A stretch of DNA of 16,119 bases from Lentisphaeria bacterium UBA1776 (lineage in GTDB: Bacteria > Verrucomicrobiota > Lentisphaeria > Victivallales > Victivallaceae), in NCBI GenBank assembly GCA_002314605.1, contig DCGO01000125.1, positions 1-16,119 of the forward strand, in the 5' to 3' direction. The position numbers and the translations under genes were made by a program. Under the pieces are notes generated by a model that made no database searches, was not told where the DNA came from, and was given only the letters and a program-made list of their open reading frames with translations. Shown here piece by piece: positions 6,851 through 14,697 of this stretch. Within the stretch, counting starts at the first letter, position 1; the number at the start of each line of letters is the position of its first letter.

Positions 6851-7953
6851 TTTTTCTTCTCCAAGAGTTTCAGCATGTCAGCACCCAACTTCTGGTACTG
6901 TGCGACATAGGATTCTATTGAAAAATGTTTCTCTCCGTATTCGGCAGCCTGACGGCCAAGCGAAACACGTTCCTCCAGCGGCTTTTTGCCGAAGGAAACA
7001 ATCAGTTCCGCAAGACGCTGCACGTCCTTCGCAGGAAACAAAGCGGAAAAATCATGTCCTTCCAGCAGTTCCGGAGTCCCGCCCACCCTGCTCCCGACCG
7101 CAGGGACTCCGCAACAAAGAGCTTCTGCGATCGCGCCGCTGGAAAGTTCCGATGTTGAACAGTTCACGTAAAGATCAGATCGGTCGTAGGGAATCTGATC
7201 CGGCGGCAGGTGTCCCGCCAGACGGATGAAATCGTTCAATCCGTGCTGATCTAGATACTGCTGCAATTCCGCATGCAAAACGCCTTCGCCGACCAGTGTG
7301 GCAGTCAGCACCGGTAATTCCTTTTTGGCAATCTCCAATGCTTTGATCAGATTCATGGGATCTTTGATATGATACAGCTGTCCCACGAAAATAACGTGGA
7401 ACCGCCCCTCCTTCGGCTCCGAAACCAGACGAAACTGGCGTACTGCGTTGAAAATCACCCGGGTCGGCTTGTCTCCCAAAACATGGAAGTCACGGACAAG
7501 ATTGATGGCGACCTGGGCGTTAGAGATTACCCAGTCGGACATTTGAATCACGTTTTTCAACAAGCGTAGCCGTTCTTCACATCCCGGACGGAAATATCCG
7601 AGTCCAGCAATATGCAATGCTACGGCAGTATCGCACCATTTGCTCAATTCACAGGCAAACAGTGTATTCTCTGCATTGTTCCCGATCATCACGTCAATCT
7701 TTTTTCTCCGGACCTGCCAGCGTCCATAGGGTAGATAAAACCAACGGAAGAACCGCCGGAGACAGAGGCGCAGGACCGGGATCCCCGAGTAGTCCAACAA
7801 ATTTGGAGGATTCCGCCGCAAGCCCTGATGCGGGGAATCGGTATAGATGACAGTCACCTGATCGCCGGCAGCCATCAGCCCCCGGGCCAGCAGTTCCATC
7901 TGATGTTCGCAACCGCCGACGGCGTTATTGGCGATCAGAATTCCCCAGTGCAT
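6847..7953 (-). CDS. Glycosyltransferase, GT4 family
   Basis: The chosen start gives 368 residues. GGCEHQMELLARGL (13-26) is the N-terminal glycine loop and first helix. HVIFVGQLYHIKDP (186-199) opens the donor domain. STSELSSGAIAEALCCGVPA (266-285), followed by VGSRVGGTPEL, is the EX7E region, with Glu269 and Glu277 correctly spaced although the usual EGFP is replaced by ELSSG. The frame extends to an ATG at 7983, but the ATG at 7953 has GGGAGGAG directly upstream and begins MHWGILIAN, a normal GT4 beta-strand. It overlaps the end of the polymerase gene by 29 bases. It should extend the lipid-linked repeat unit; the sugar specificity is unknown. Confidence 0.93.
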   Translation of the reverse strand: MHWGILIANNAVGGCEHQMELLARGLMAAGDQVTVIYTDSPHQGLRRNPPNLLDYSGIPVLRLCLRRFFRWFYLPYGRWQVRRKKIDVMIGNNAENTLFACELSKWCDTAVALHIAGLGYFRPGCEERLRLLKNVIQMSDWVISNAQVAINLVRDFHVLGDKPTRVIFNAVRQFRLVSEPKEGRFHVIFVGQLYHIKDPMNLIKALEIAKKELPVLTATLVGEGVLHAELQQYLDQHGLNDFIRLAGHLPPDQIPYDRSDLYVNCSTSELSSGAIAEALCCGVPAVGSRVGGTPELLEGHDFSALFPAKDVQRLAELIVSFGKKPLEERVSLGRQAAEYGEKHFSIESYVAQYQKLGADMLKLLEKKK

Positions 7954-9205
7954 ACTCTCCTCCCATGAAAAGCAACGCGGCAATGACGTAGAAAGTTTTG
8001 TCTAAAATCGTGAACAAACCGAAATTGAAGATCAGCAGAACGACCCAAAAGGTCAATTTTGTGATCATGGACTTCCGATTCCCTCTTCGTCCCTTCAGGG
8101 CAGGTACGGCAAGTGTGACCAAAAAGCAGAGATAAAGCAGCTCGCCGACAATTCCGCCCTCGGAAAGTTGCGCCATGTATTCCACATGGTTGCGGAATTT
8201 GCTATCTGCGTAGATGCCGTAGTTGCCGTACCCTACACCAAAGACAGGGTTTTCCTCAAAGACCTTGTATCCGCGAACAAAATAAATGGCGCGTTCTCCG
8301 AAGATCCAGACCAATCTCGAATTTTCCAATTCAGGCAAAAGATATTCATTTTCCCTGTTCTGCAGCCGACGGTATACGGAACTATCTTCTACAAACGAAG
8401 CCGTAAGCGCGAACAGCGCGATGCAGATAGTAAGAAAAAGTCCTCTCTTCTTAACGGAAATATTCTTAAAGGATGACCACGCAACGCCGATGCTCAAAGG
8501 CAGCAGGCAGATGAATGCCGTGCGGCACGCCGTGCCAATCTGCACGTAGATCACTCCCAGCACGAGGCACAGGAAAGGCAGCGGGCGGATCCTCTTCTGC
8601 AGAAACATGCAGGAAAGGAGACAGAGCAATCCGATGCAGATGAAGGCAAGATTGTTGGCATTGATCACCGTGGATGTCGAGCGTTCAAACTCAGTTCCCT
8701 CATATTTGACCAGATTTACTTGCAGATATAAAAGCACGATCAGCACGAATCCGAAGATCAGCACCCGTATGGTCTGTCGCGGTATCAGGCGAAACGCGTG
8801 GAGCAAAACAAAGAAAAACATCCATTGATTCAGAAACGCCAGGGACAAATCCAGCAAATTCTCGTTGAATGAGCTGATGTTGTTTTCCTGCAAAATAAGA
8901 TTCACAATATGATAGACCAGCAGAAGCCCCAATACAGTCAATGATTTTCTTGCTTCCGTGGACAAGGGGGGGAAGACGAAGATGGCGGTGATGCCTGCCG
9001 TCAGGATTAGACAAGTGGGTACACGGGCTGCTCCGTCAAAGTGCAGAACGAATCCGCTCAATGCCTGCCAGGTGACAGATACAAAGAGGGCTAACAAGAT
9101 AAACATCAGCCGGGGAACGTTTTTCTGTACCCAATTCCTCCTTTGGAGATCAGCGTTCTCTTCCGGGATCCGGTTCAAATCCATATTTGAAATTAAGTCG
9201 TTCAT
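7925..9205 (-). CDS. wzy: O-antigen polymerase/ligase family integral membrane protein (Wzy-like)
   Basis: The 426-residue protein has about ten or more hydrophobic segments, starting near residue 33 after a polar cytoplasmic head and ending near 420. A long polar loop before residue 355 holds the family signature: ERAIYFVRGYKVFEENPVFG (304-323), then GYGNYG and HVEYMAQLSEGGIVGE (340-355). This matches the Wzy_C/WaaL pattern NPxxGxG...H..yl..l.e.GiiG. Next to a flippase and with no LPS-core genes nearby, polymerase (Wzy) is more likely than ligase (WaaL). It would join undecaprenyl-linked repeats at the periplasmic face. No Shine-Dalgarno precedes the ATG at 9205; a 10-codon open frame ends there as ATGA. 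Confidence 0.88.
   Translation of the reverse strand: MNDLISNMDLNRIPEENADLQRRNWVQKNVPRLMFILLALFVSVTWQALSGFVLHFDGAARVPTCLILTAGITAIFVFPPLSTEARKSLTVLGLLLVYHIVNLILQENNISSFNENLLDLSLAFLNQWMFFFVLLHAFRLIPRQTIRVLIFGFVLIVLLYLQVNLVKYEGTEFERSTSTVINANNLAFICIGLLCLLSCMFLQKRIRPLPFLCLVLGVIYVQIGTACRTAFICLLPLSIGVAWSSFKNISVKKRGLFLTICIALFALTASFVEDSSVYRRLQNRENEYLLPELENSRLVWIFGERAIYFVRGYKVFEENPVFGVGYGNYGIYADSKFRNHVEYMAQLSEGGIVGELLYLCFLVTLAVPALKGRRGNRKSMITKLTFWVVLLIFNFGLFTILDKTFYVIAALLFMGGEYALGNSDRQ
7957..7964 (-). promoter_or_regulatory. Ribosome binding site deciding the start of the 6847-7953 glycosyltransferase
   Basis: GGGAGGAG on the minus strand precedes AGT and ATG (7953), with GGAGG 5 bases from the start. 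It lies inside the 3' end of the polymerase gene and favours 7953 over the upstream in-frame ATG at 7983. Confidence 0.65.
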
Positions 9206-9234
9206 GATGTTTTCAAAATACGCCAGCCACGCAT
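9202..9234 (-). CDS. Ten-codon minicistron coupled to the wzy start (candidate)
   Basis: In the 51-base gap after the flippase, an ATG at 9234 opens a frame reading MRGWRILKTS and then TGA. The stop overlaps the wzy ATG as ATGA. Upstream is AGGGGAAGGGAGCA, rich in Shine-Dalgarno-like purines (AGGGG 9 bases from the ATG, GGGAG 2 bases away). The wzy ATG has no ribosome site of its own. A ribosome could initiate at 9234, read ten codons and restart at wzy. The frame may equally be chance, given its size. Confidence 0.27.
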   Translation of the reverse strand: MRGWRILKTS

Positions 9235-9256
9235 TGCTCCCTTCCCCTGAAATCGG

Positions 9257-10750
9257 TCACAGAAACCATTCTCCGATTAACCTCAAATGCCAGCGGTTCA
9301 AAAAGCGGGTTGCGATCTCCTTTTCAATGACTGCCATATTTTTTCTGAGAAAAATGATTTGCACAATCAGCATATACACCCCTGCCAGCAGAATGCACAC
9401 GCCAATCGGCATCGGGTAAAAATAATCAAGCAGGACAAAGGGGGTGAGCGTCAGTAGGGAAATCAGCAGTATGATACCTGCATTCCGCCAAGGCAGATAT
9501 TCGCGGAAGGTGACGGCAAGGATCCTAGTTTCGTACCATCCCTGCAACACCTTGGGCAAGACCTGCGCCGAAACAGAAGCGGCAATGCCGCCCCATGCCC
9601 CCCACCAGCGGATGGCCCAAAAAGTTCCAGGAATCGTAATGAAACCGCTGTAAAGATAGGAGAGAAAAGATTTTTTCGTCTGTCCGGAAGCTCGGATGAT
9701 CAGCCCGGTTCCCAACTGCGTGATAATCAAGGTGAAGATATAGACCTGAAAAAATGTAACAGCATCTTCGTATTTGTCGGTGAACAGAAAACAAATAATA
9801 CCGTGAGCATAGAGGCAGATGATAAATACCACCGGTACCGTGAAGGAAAGGACTTTCTGCGTCATCTCGTGAAACAGTTTTCTGACCTCCTCCATACGGT
9901 TCTGGGCAAAGGCGTCGGACATGTTGACCAGATAAACGTTGCCGATTGCCGCGTAGATCTGGCAGATTCCCGGGATCCCCAAAAAAGCCAAACTGTAAGA
10001 GGCGTAAACCTCCACCGTTAAATAGGAAATACAGATGATTTTGTCCAACTGCAAGGTAAAAGTGTTCAGGATGACCGCGCTCCCGAAGGGAACAACATAA
10101 CGGATCTGCCGCTTGAATAAAGAGAAGTCCAGCCATGGTCCGCAGGGGAAGTTGCGCGTCTTTCGCCGACAGTAGTAATGCGTGAAAAGGCAGATCAGAA
10201 TATCGGTCAGGATGATGCCGCTGAGGACTCCGGCGATCCCTCCGAGCAGGCAGGCAAGAAGGACCACCAGCACGACCTTCAGCAAAAGCATGCAGACAGG
10301 ATACAACAGCGTCATAAGCCAATCCCGCTGAATGATGTAAAACGGCTCCAAAATTTCGCTGGGAATAAAAACGAGAATGTTGAACAGCAGCAGAGGGAAA
10401 AATACCAGTATTTCACTGCCGAGTATCCGCATCCGGAGCCCCGGAATGGAGAGCAGAGCACACGCGACTCCGGCGCCCAGCATCAGGGCAAGGATTGTAT
10501 TGTAGATGACAGCCCGGTATTGACGCTTCTCCGTGTTCGCAAAAAAATAATAGAGCGAGGCGGGAAACCCGAAGGAGGCCAAAGCCAGGACAAAAGACGA
10601 TGCAACGTTGAACTGCGCATAGATCCCGTAGTCATGCTTTGTGAGGAAGCGGCTCAAAAACAGCGGCATGAAGAAAGTCAGAAACTGTGCCAGAAGTTTC
10701 CCGACTGCAAGACCGAAGGATTGTTTGGTTCTTGAAATATTGCTGTTCAT
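9257..10750 (-). CDS. wzx: Wzx-like oligosaccharide flippase (MATE/MVF superfamily)
   Basis: This is a 497-residue protein of the polysaccharide-export family with roughly 12-14 hydrophobic segments along its whole length. The N-terminal part, LAVGKLLAQFLTFFMPLFLS then RFLTKHDYGIYAQF, shows the typical first helix and the DYGIY motif (residues about 38-42) of Wzx proteins. Glycine and proline residues within helices and short charged loops continue to the C-terminus. It would move undecaprenyl-diphosphate-linked repeat units from the cytoplasmic to the periplasmic face. It begins 6 bases after the pyruvyl transferase stop with no clear Shine-Dalgarno, so it probably depends on translational coupling. 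Placement directly before the polymerase gene supports a Wzy-dependent pathway. Confidence 0.93.
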   Translation of the reverse strand: MNSNISRTKQSFGLAVGKLLAQFLTFFMPLFLSRFLTKHDYGIYAQFNVASSFVLALASFGFPASLYYFFANTEKRQYRAVIYNTILALMLGAGVACALLSIPGLRMRILGSEILVFFPLLLFNILVFIPSEILEPFYIIQRDWLMTLLYPVCMLLLKVVLVVLLACLLGGIAGVLSGIILTDILICLFTHYYCRRKTRNFPCGPWLDFSLFKRQIRYVVPFGSAVILNTFTLQLDKIICISYLTVEVYASYSLAFLGIPGICQIYAAIGNVYLVNMSDAFAQNRMEEVRKLFHEMTQKVLSFTVPVVFIICLYAHGIICFLFTDKYEDAVTFFQVYIFTLIITQLGTGLIIRASGQTKKSFLSYLYSGFITIPGTFWAIRWWGAWGGIAASVSAQVLPKVLQGWYETRILAVTFREYLPWRNAGIILLISLLTLTPFVLLDYFYPMPIGVCILLAGVYMLIVQIIFLRKNMAVIEKEIATRFLNRWHLRLIGEWFL

Positions 10751-10756
10751 AAGCGG

Positions 10757-11851
10757 TCAGTCAATGTTTCGCCGTACAAACTCAAGATATTTCTCCCGCA
10801 TGTCCTTCAAACGCTTTTCAAAGGTTTCGTCGTAGACCACCGGTTTGAACAACTGTTCTCTGCGCGTCGCAAGATCCTCGGGAGAGGAAACGATCCGTTC
10901 GGCGAGACCAAAATATTGGAGCAGGGTCAAAAGTCTGCCAAAGCGGTCATTCTCTTTTTCCGGACCGATCACCAGAAAGGATTTGTGGTTCAAGAGACAG
11001 AACACGGTGGCGTGAAAACTGTCCGTTACCACAAAGCGGGAACCGCTAATCCGCTGCAGGAATTGGGTCAGGGAAACAGTACCTGTAAACGATATAGCAC
11101 AATAAGGTTTCATCTCCGGATGAGAATGCAAAGACAAAACCGGTTTCCCGATGATGCGGGCAGGCAGTTTCAACTGACGCCGGGCCCCTTCCAGCACGGC
11201 ATGGACCAGTTGAGTTTTTTTGAAGACAAAGGCGAAAATTTCCGGATAATCCGGGATCCTGCCGCTCAATTCCGAATAATCTCCCCATGCAATCGTCGGA
11301 TCGCAGATCTGCTCGGCGTCGGAAATCCCGAAATACTCTCTGCAAATGTCGACACCGCTGGGTTCCCTCACGGAGATCGCTTTGAACTTTTTCATTTCGG
11401 CGGCAATTGACTCCGTCATCGATGACGGGAACTTGGTCCAGGCCGACACGCCGAAACTCGATGCCAAAGCAATGCGCCGCCCGGATTCCGGAACAAAGTC
11501 AAGAAAATAAGATAAAAAGTTTTTTTTGGTGATATCCGGATTCCACGTCTGATCGCTTCCGACGACAGTATAGTCCGCTTCCGGAATATACTCCGGGATC
11601 AGATGCGTCATGGGATGCGTCATCGGCGAAAGATGTTTTTTTCGCAACTGCATGAAATGCAACATATTGGGAACCGTCGTCATCCGGTTCAGCGAGATCA
11701 AACGGGGAAACACGGACATTTGAGGATCATAAAGATCAATGACCGTAACCCGATGTCCCAAGGATTCCAGAATCTTTTTGGTCGCCCAGCTCTGAAGAAA
11801 GGCGCCCTTGTTTTCTCCGTAGTGGATCGTCAGCAGATTGATTCGGCTCAT
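10757..11851 (-). CDS. Polysaccharide pyruvyl transferase family protein
   Basis: The 364-residue product matches the CsaB/WcaK/GumL-type fold. LTIHYGENKGAFLQSWATKK (7-26) is the first glycine-containing strand and helix. TVVGSDQTWNP (95-105) is a hallmark of this subgroup, ISVREPSG (159-166) is the central strand, and RFVVTDSFHATVFCLL (272-287) corresponds to the conserved SRLHA-type motif near the active site. Known members transfer pyruvate from phosphoenolpyruvate to form a ketal on a sugar, adding negative charge. It starts 2 bases after the nitroreductase stop with AAAGG 5 bases from the ATG, so the pair is tightly coupled. A 12-base in-frame tandem duplication encodes MTHPMTHL near residue 77. 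Subgroup chemistry is not proven, since many VGSDQTWN proteins are uncharacterised. Confidence 0.88.
   Translation of the reverse strand: MSRINLLTIHYGENKGAFLQSWATKKILESLGHRVTVIDLYDPQMSVFPRLISLNRMTTVPNMLHFMQLRKKHLSPMTHPMTHLIPEYIPEADYTVVGSDQTWNPDITKKNFLSYFLDFVPESGRRIALASSFGVSAWTKFPSSMTESIAAEMKKFKAISVREPSGVDICREYFGISDAEQICDPTIAWGDYSELSGRIPDYPEIFAFVFKKTQLVHAVLEGARRQLKLPARIIGKPVLSLHSHPEMKPYCAISFTGTVSLTQFLQRISGSRFVVTDSFHATVFCLLNHKSFLVIGPEKENDRFGRLLTLLQYFGLAERIVSSPEDLATRREQLFKPVVYDETFEKRLKDMREKYLEFVRRNID
11602..11623 (-). repeat. Short in-frame tandem duplication inside the pyruvyl transferase gene
   Basis: GATGCGTCAT occurs at 11602-11611 and again at 11614-11623, a 12-base period. In the protein this gives consecutive MTHP and MTHL. 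The unit keeps the frame, so it is a small duplication rather than damage. Confidence 0.6.
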
Positions 11852-11853
11852 GG

Positions 11854-12858
11854 CTACCTTTCGAGGATGATTTCCTGCAACTCTTTTTTAGGAGAACAGC
11901 AGACTTTGAACCGCTCCGGCAGATTGCCGATGGCAATCATCACAACAACGGTCAGATATTCCGGAATATCGAGAGCCTTGTAGATGATTTCGTTGCGCTC
12001 CGGGTTCATATTCCAGTTCAGGATCACCGCCCCGATCTTCTTGTAATGAAGCGCATACGCAAGATTCATCGTGAAGATTCCGGCGTCAACATACGCCCAA
12101 TTCCGTTCCTGACCGTTACAATAACCGGGAAGATAACTGCATATGAGCAGCAGTTTATCCACAGTGTGCCCGAATCCGCGGTTGCCGCCATGCTGTGCAA
12201 AAACGGTGGCGATCTTTTCCTTGTCGCTGATGATGACCACGCGGGTCGCTTGTCGATTGCAGGCGGAGGGGGCTCCCTTTGCAATCTCAATCGCCTGCTT
12301 CACGTCCTCCACCGGGACGGGGATCCCGGAAAAATTGCGCACGCTGTGACGGCTTCCGGAAAAGACAGGAAATTCTTTTCCGATATCGTCAAAGTAGTGT
12401 TCTCCGGTACAGTCGATTTGAACCTGTGAACTGTTCACGTCCGGAAACTTTTCAAGGAGCTGATCAATCTTGTCGGCAATCACGAGGGGAACCGGAACAT
12501 TGATCCGCTGATGGCAAAGCCGGTATTCGTAGATGAGCTTGACAACATCGCGGAACTGATGATTGGTCGCTCCGTAGTCCGTGACGAACTGATCACACAG
12601 CATCAGTAGCTCGCGCATCTTCTCTACACCGAATCCCGGTCGGAAATCAGGCATGGTAAAGCCCTTTTCAAGTCCGTGGCAGACTAAATTGATTAAGGCA
12701 ATCCGGTCTTCTTCCGTCTCGTCGCGGCCGGAATAGGCCGCATATCTTCTGAAATCATACAGGAAGAACTTTTTGAGATTTCTGCGCTTCCGGAAGTTCT
12801 GAATCAGGACGAGTATTTTTGCCGGGATCACCGCTTTTACAATTTTCCTCAAAGTCAT
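11854..12858 (-). CDS. Nitroreductase-family flavoprotein of a polysaccharide cluster
   Basis: The 334-residue product has two parts. Residues 1-165 are an unusual N-terminal extension containing HGLEKGF (61-67). From about 165 a nitroreductase domain begins with SRHSVRNFSG (169-178), the RxSxR element that contacts FMN phosphate, and GAPSACNRQATRVVII (195-210), the second flavin-contact block. A helical core and a C-terminal AIGNLPERF follow. Family members bind FMN and use NAD(P)H. In this context the substrate is unknown: candidates are a sugar or an enolpyruvyl or acyl decoration. It starts 22 bases after the epimerase, with a weak GAGAG ahead of the ATG, and ends 2 bases before the pyruvyl transferase. 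Such pairs occur in other polysaccharide clusters, to my knowledge without a defined reaction. Confidence 0.86.
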   Translation of the reverse strand: MTLRKIVKAVIPAKILVLIQNFRKRRNLKKFFLYDFRRYAAYSGRDETEEDRIALINLVCHGLEKGFTMPDFRPGFGVEKMRELLMLCDQFVTDYGATNHQFRDVVKLIYEYRLCHQRINVPVPLVIADKIDQLLEKFPDVNSSQVQIDCTGEHYFDDIGKEFPVFSGSRHSVRNFSGIPVPVEDVKQAIEIAKGAPSACNRQATRVVIISDKEKIATVFAQHGGNRGFGHTVDKLLLICSYLPGYCNGQERNWAYVDAGIFTMNLAYALHYKKIGAVILNWNMNPERNEIIYKALDIPEYLTVVVMIAIGNLPERFKVCCSPKKELQEIILER

Positions 12859-12880
12859 GATGGCACTCTCAATCTGACAG

Positions 12881-13861
12881 CTACAGGTTCTCGTAATACC
12901 ACTTTGTCGCTTTTTTCAGTCCGGCTTTTATACTGAATTCCGGAGCGTAGCCAAGTAACTTCCGGGCTTTGTCGATGCTGGCAAGACTGTGCGGAATATC
13001 TCCTGCACGGCCGGGTCCGTACTTCGGCTCCACCTTGCCGATCTCGGGGTCAAACTCGCTCAAGTCCTCTCGAAGGAAAAAAAAGAGCTCATTCAGGGTC
13101 GTCCGTTCGCCGAAGGCCACGTTGTAGACCTGATTCACCGCCGCGGGGTCCTCCACTGCTAGCGCAAGGAGATTCATCTGCACCACGTTCTCAACGTAGG
13201 TGAAATCCCTGCTGAAACTGCCGTCGCCGTTGATGACCGGACTTTCATGCTTTATCAGGCTCATCACGAATTTCGGGATCACAGCGGCATACGCGCCGGA
13301 AGGATCCTGCCTGCACCCAAAAACGTTGAAATAACGTAGTCCGATGGTATCAATGCCATAAAGGTCGTGAAAGTTTCCGGCATACAATTCGTCGACGAAC
13401 TTGGTAATCGCGTAGGGGGAGAGCGGCTTTCCAATCCTATCCTCCACCTTCGGCAGGGTCTTGCTGTCGCCGTAAGTGGAGGAACTGGAGGCATAGACGA
13501 ATCGCTTCACTTTCGCCTCTTGCGCGGCATACAGCATATTCACGAAGCCGAGAATATTGACCGCAGTCGTGGTCATGGGGTCCTTGATGGAACGGGGAAC
13601 GCTGCCCAGTGCCGCTTCGTGCAGAACGTATTCCACGTCTTTTACCGCTTCCCTGCACGTTGCCAGATCCCGGATATCGCCCACGATCAATTTAAAATCA
13701 GGATTCCCGACGAAGGGGACCAGATTTTCCATCTTGCCGGTGGCAAAGTTGTCCAGGACAGTAACGTGATTCTGCTGTGCAAGCAGGGTTTCGACGAGAT
13801 TAGACCCGATGAAACCAGCTCCGCCAGTCACCAGCACGCGTGATCTTTCCACTTTTTTCAT
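12881..13861 (-). CDS. UDP-N-acetylglucosamine 4-epimerase-like extended SDR (WbpP/TviC type)
   Basis: The 326-residue product has the NAD-binding TGGAGFIGSN (12-21), the acidic loop DNFATGKMENL (37-47), and HEAALGSVPRSIKDP (81-95), a block very like WbpP and TviC. The catalytic serine region ASSSSTYGD (124-132) is followed by SPYAITK, giving Tyr150 and Lys154 of the YxxxK pair. LRYFNVFG (175-182) and the C-terminal GRAGDIPHSLASI are also typical. WbpP-type enzymes interconvert UDP-GlcNAc/UDP-GalNAc and their uronic acids. Next to a TviB-like dehydrogenase, the likely reaction is UDP-GlcNAcA to UDP-GalNAcA. The ATG overlaps the upstream WecG-type gene's TGA as ATGA; GGGG lies about 9 bases ahead. 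A 4-epimerase acting on the neutral sugar is the main alternative. Confidence 0.93.
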   Translation of the reverse strand: MKKVERSRVLVTGGAGFIGSNLVETLLAQQNHVTVLDNFATGKMENLVPFVGNPDFKLIVGDIRDLATCREAVKDVEYVLHEAALGSVPRSIKDPMTTTAVNILGFVNMLYAAQEAKVKRFVYASSSSTYGDSKTLPKVEDRIGKPLSPYAITKFVDELYAGNFHDLYGIDTIGLRYFNVFGCRQDPSGAYAAVIPKFVMSLIKHESPVINGDGSFSRDFTYVENVVQMNLLALAVEDPAAVNQVYNVAFGERTTLNELFFFLREDLSEFDPEIGKVEPKYGPGRAGDIPHSLASIDKARKLLGYAPEFSIKAGLKKATKWYYENL

Positions 13862-14607
13862 CCTTTATTTCCCCTGAATTTTTCTCTGTAGACTTCAAAA
13901 GCGAATTTGAAACAGCGCAACTGCCGTCTGAATCGGCTGGGCTGGCAAAGCAACCGGTAGAACCACTCCATCCCGGCCTCCTGCAAGAACCGGGGTGCCC
14001 GTCGTATCGTCCCGACAATTGTGTCCAACGTGCCGCCGATTCCTTGGCAGAGTTTCACGGTCGTGAGTTTTGAAGCATACTCACTCATCCACTTCTCCTG
14101 CCGCGGGCTGCCCATGCCGACGAAGAGAATCTCCGCACCGGACTCATTGATCTGCCGGACCAATCCATCCATTTCCTCCGACTTGACGAATCCGTTGGAA
14201 CGTCCGACGATCCGGATGCCCGGATATCTTTCCCTCAAGATCTCGCAGGCCTTGGCATTGACCTCCTCGGAAGAACCGAAAAGAAAAAGCCGATATCCCC
14301 TTTCCGGCGCTTCTCTGCAGATATTCTGCATCAAGTCCGCGCCGGGGCAACGGGCAATCCGCTTGCCGTAGAGAATCCTCATCGCCCTGACGATGCCGAT
14401 GCCGTCCGGAATCAGAAGAGTTGCATTTTCAAAGAAATCCCGCAAAAATGCGTCTTCCCGGATCACAAAGACTTTTTCCGGATTGACCGCGAGGATTGCT
14501 CCCGCCGAATTTCTCTCCTTCACCGCATCCGCGATGAAAGTTAGTGCTCCCGCCATATCCACCGCGTCCACAGGGGTGTTTAAGATTCGCAAACGTTCCT
14601 GTCTCAT
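13858..14607 (-). CDS. WecG/TagA/CpsF family glycosyltransferase (GT26)
   Basis: The 249-residue product shows the whole family pattern: AVNPEKVF (40-47), LLIPDGIGIV (64-73) with the invariant Asp68, RLFLFGSSEE (106-115), FVGMGSPRQEKW (162-173) and GIGGTLDTIVGTIRRAPRFL (189-208) followed by QEAGMEWFYRLL. WecG transfers ManNAcA in enterobacterial common antigen and TagA transfers ManNAc in teichoic acid synthesis. Such enzymes usually add the second sugar to the lipid-diphosphate-linked first sugar at the membrane surface. Here the donor may be one of the amino-uronic acids made by the neighbouring dehydrogenase and epimerase, which is inference. It follows a 90-base gap with no Shine-Dalgarno, only CTGAAAA before the ATG, and overlaps the epimerase start. 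Confidence 0.94.
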   Translation of the reverse strand: MRQERLRILNTPVDAVDMAGALTFIADAVKERNSAGAILAVNPEKVFVIREDAFLRDFFENATLLIPDGIGIVRAMRILYGKRIARCPGADLMQNICREAPERGYRLFLFGSSEEVNAKACEILRERYPGIRIVGRSNGFVKSEEMDGLVRQINESGAEILFVGMGSPRQEKWMSEYASKLTTVKLCQGIGGTLDTIVGTIRRAPRFLQEAGMEWFYRLLCQPSRFRRQLRCFKFAFEVYREKFRGNKG

Positions 14608-14697
14608 TTTTCAGTTTTTAAGGAAGGTGTATAGTCTATGTGTGCCTCGGAACCATCATCGTACGGAGACGGGCAAAATATTCCGTTCCGGACGCGC
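14608..14697 (-). other. Intergenic gap between the dehydrogenase and wecG-like genes
   Basis: This is the longest clear gap between the larger genes. On the minus strand it contains an AT-rich ACTATACACC and CTTAAAAACTGAAAA just before the wecG-like ATG, but no ribosome site, no clear -35/-10 pair and no terminator hairpin followed by a T run. A stop codon (TGA) lies in frame two codons before the ATG. Confidence 0.5.

Noticed and set aside
7954..7983. Ten-residue N-terminal extension of the GT4 gene to an ATG at 7983
   Set aside because: The strong GGGAGGAG immediately before the 7953 ATG and the normal GT4 beginning MHWGILIAN favour the shorter form.
9525..10322. Minus-strand open frame of 265 codons inside the flippase gene
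   Set aside because: It is an alternate-frame reading of a long membrane protein gene whose own frame encodes coherent hydrophobic segments; no family motifs.
14608..14697. Sigma-70 promoter with TATACA as -10
   Set aside because: No acceptable -35 lies 15-19 bases upstream of the TATACA, so a promoter call is not supported.
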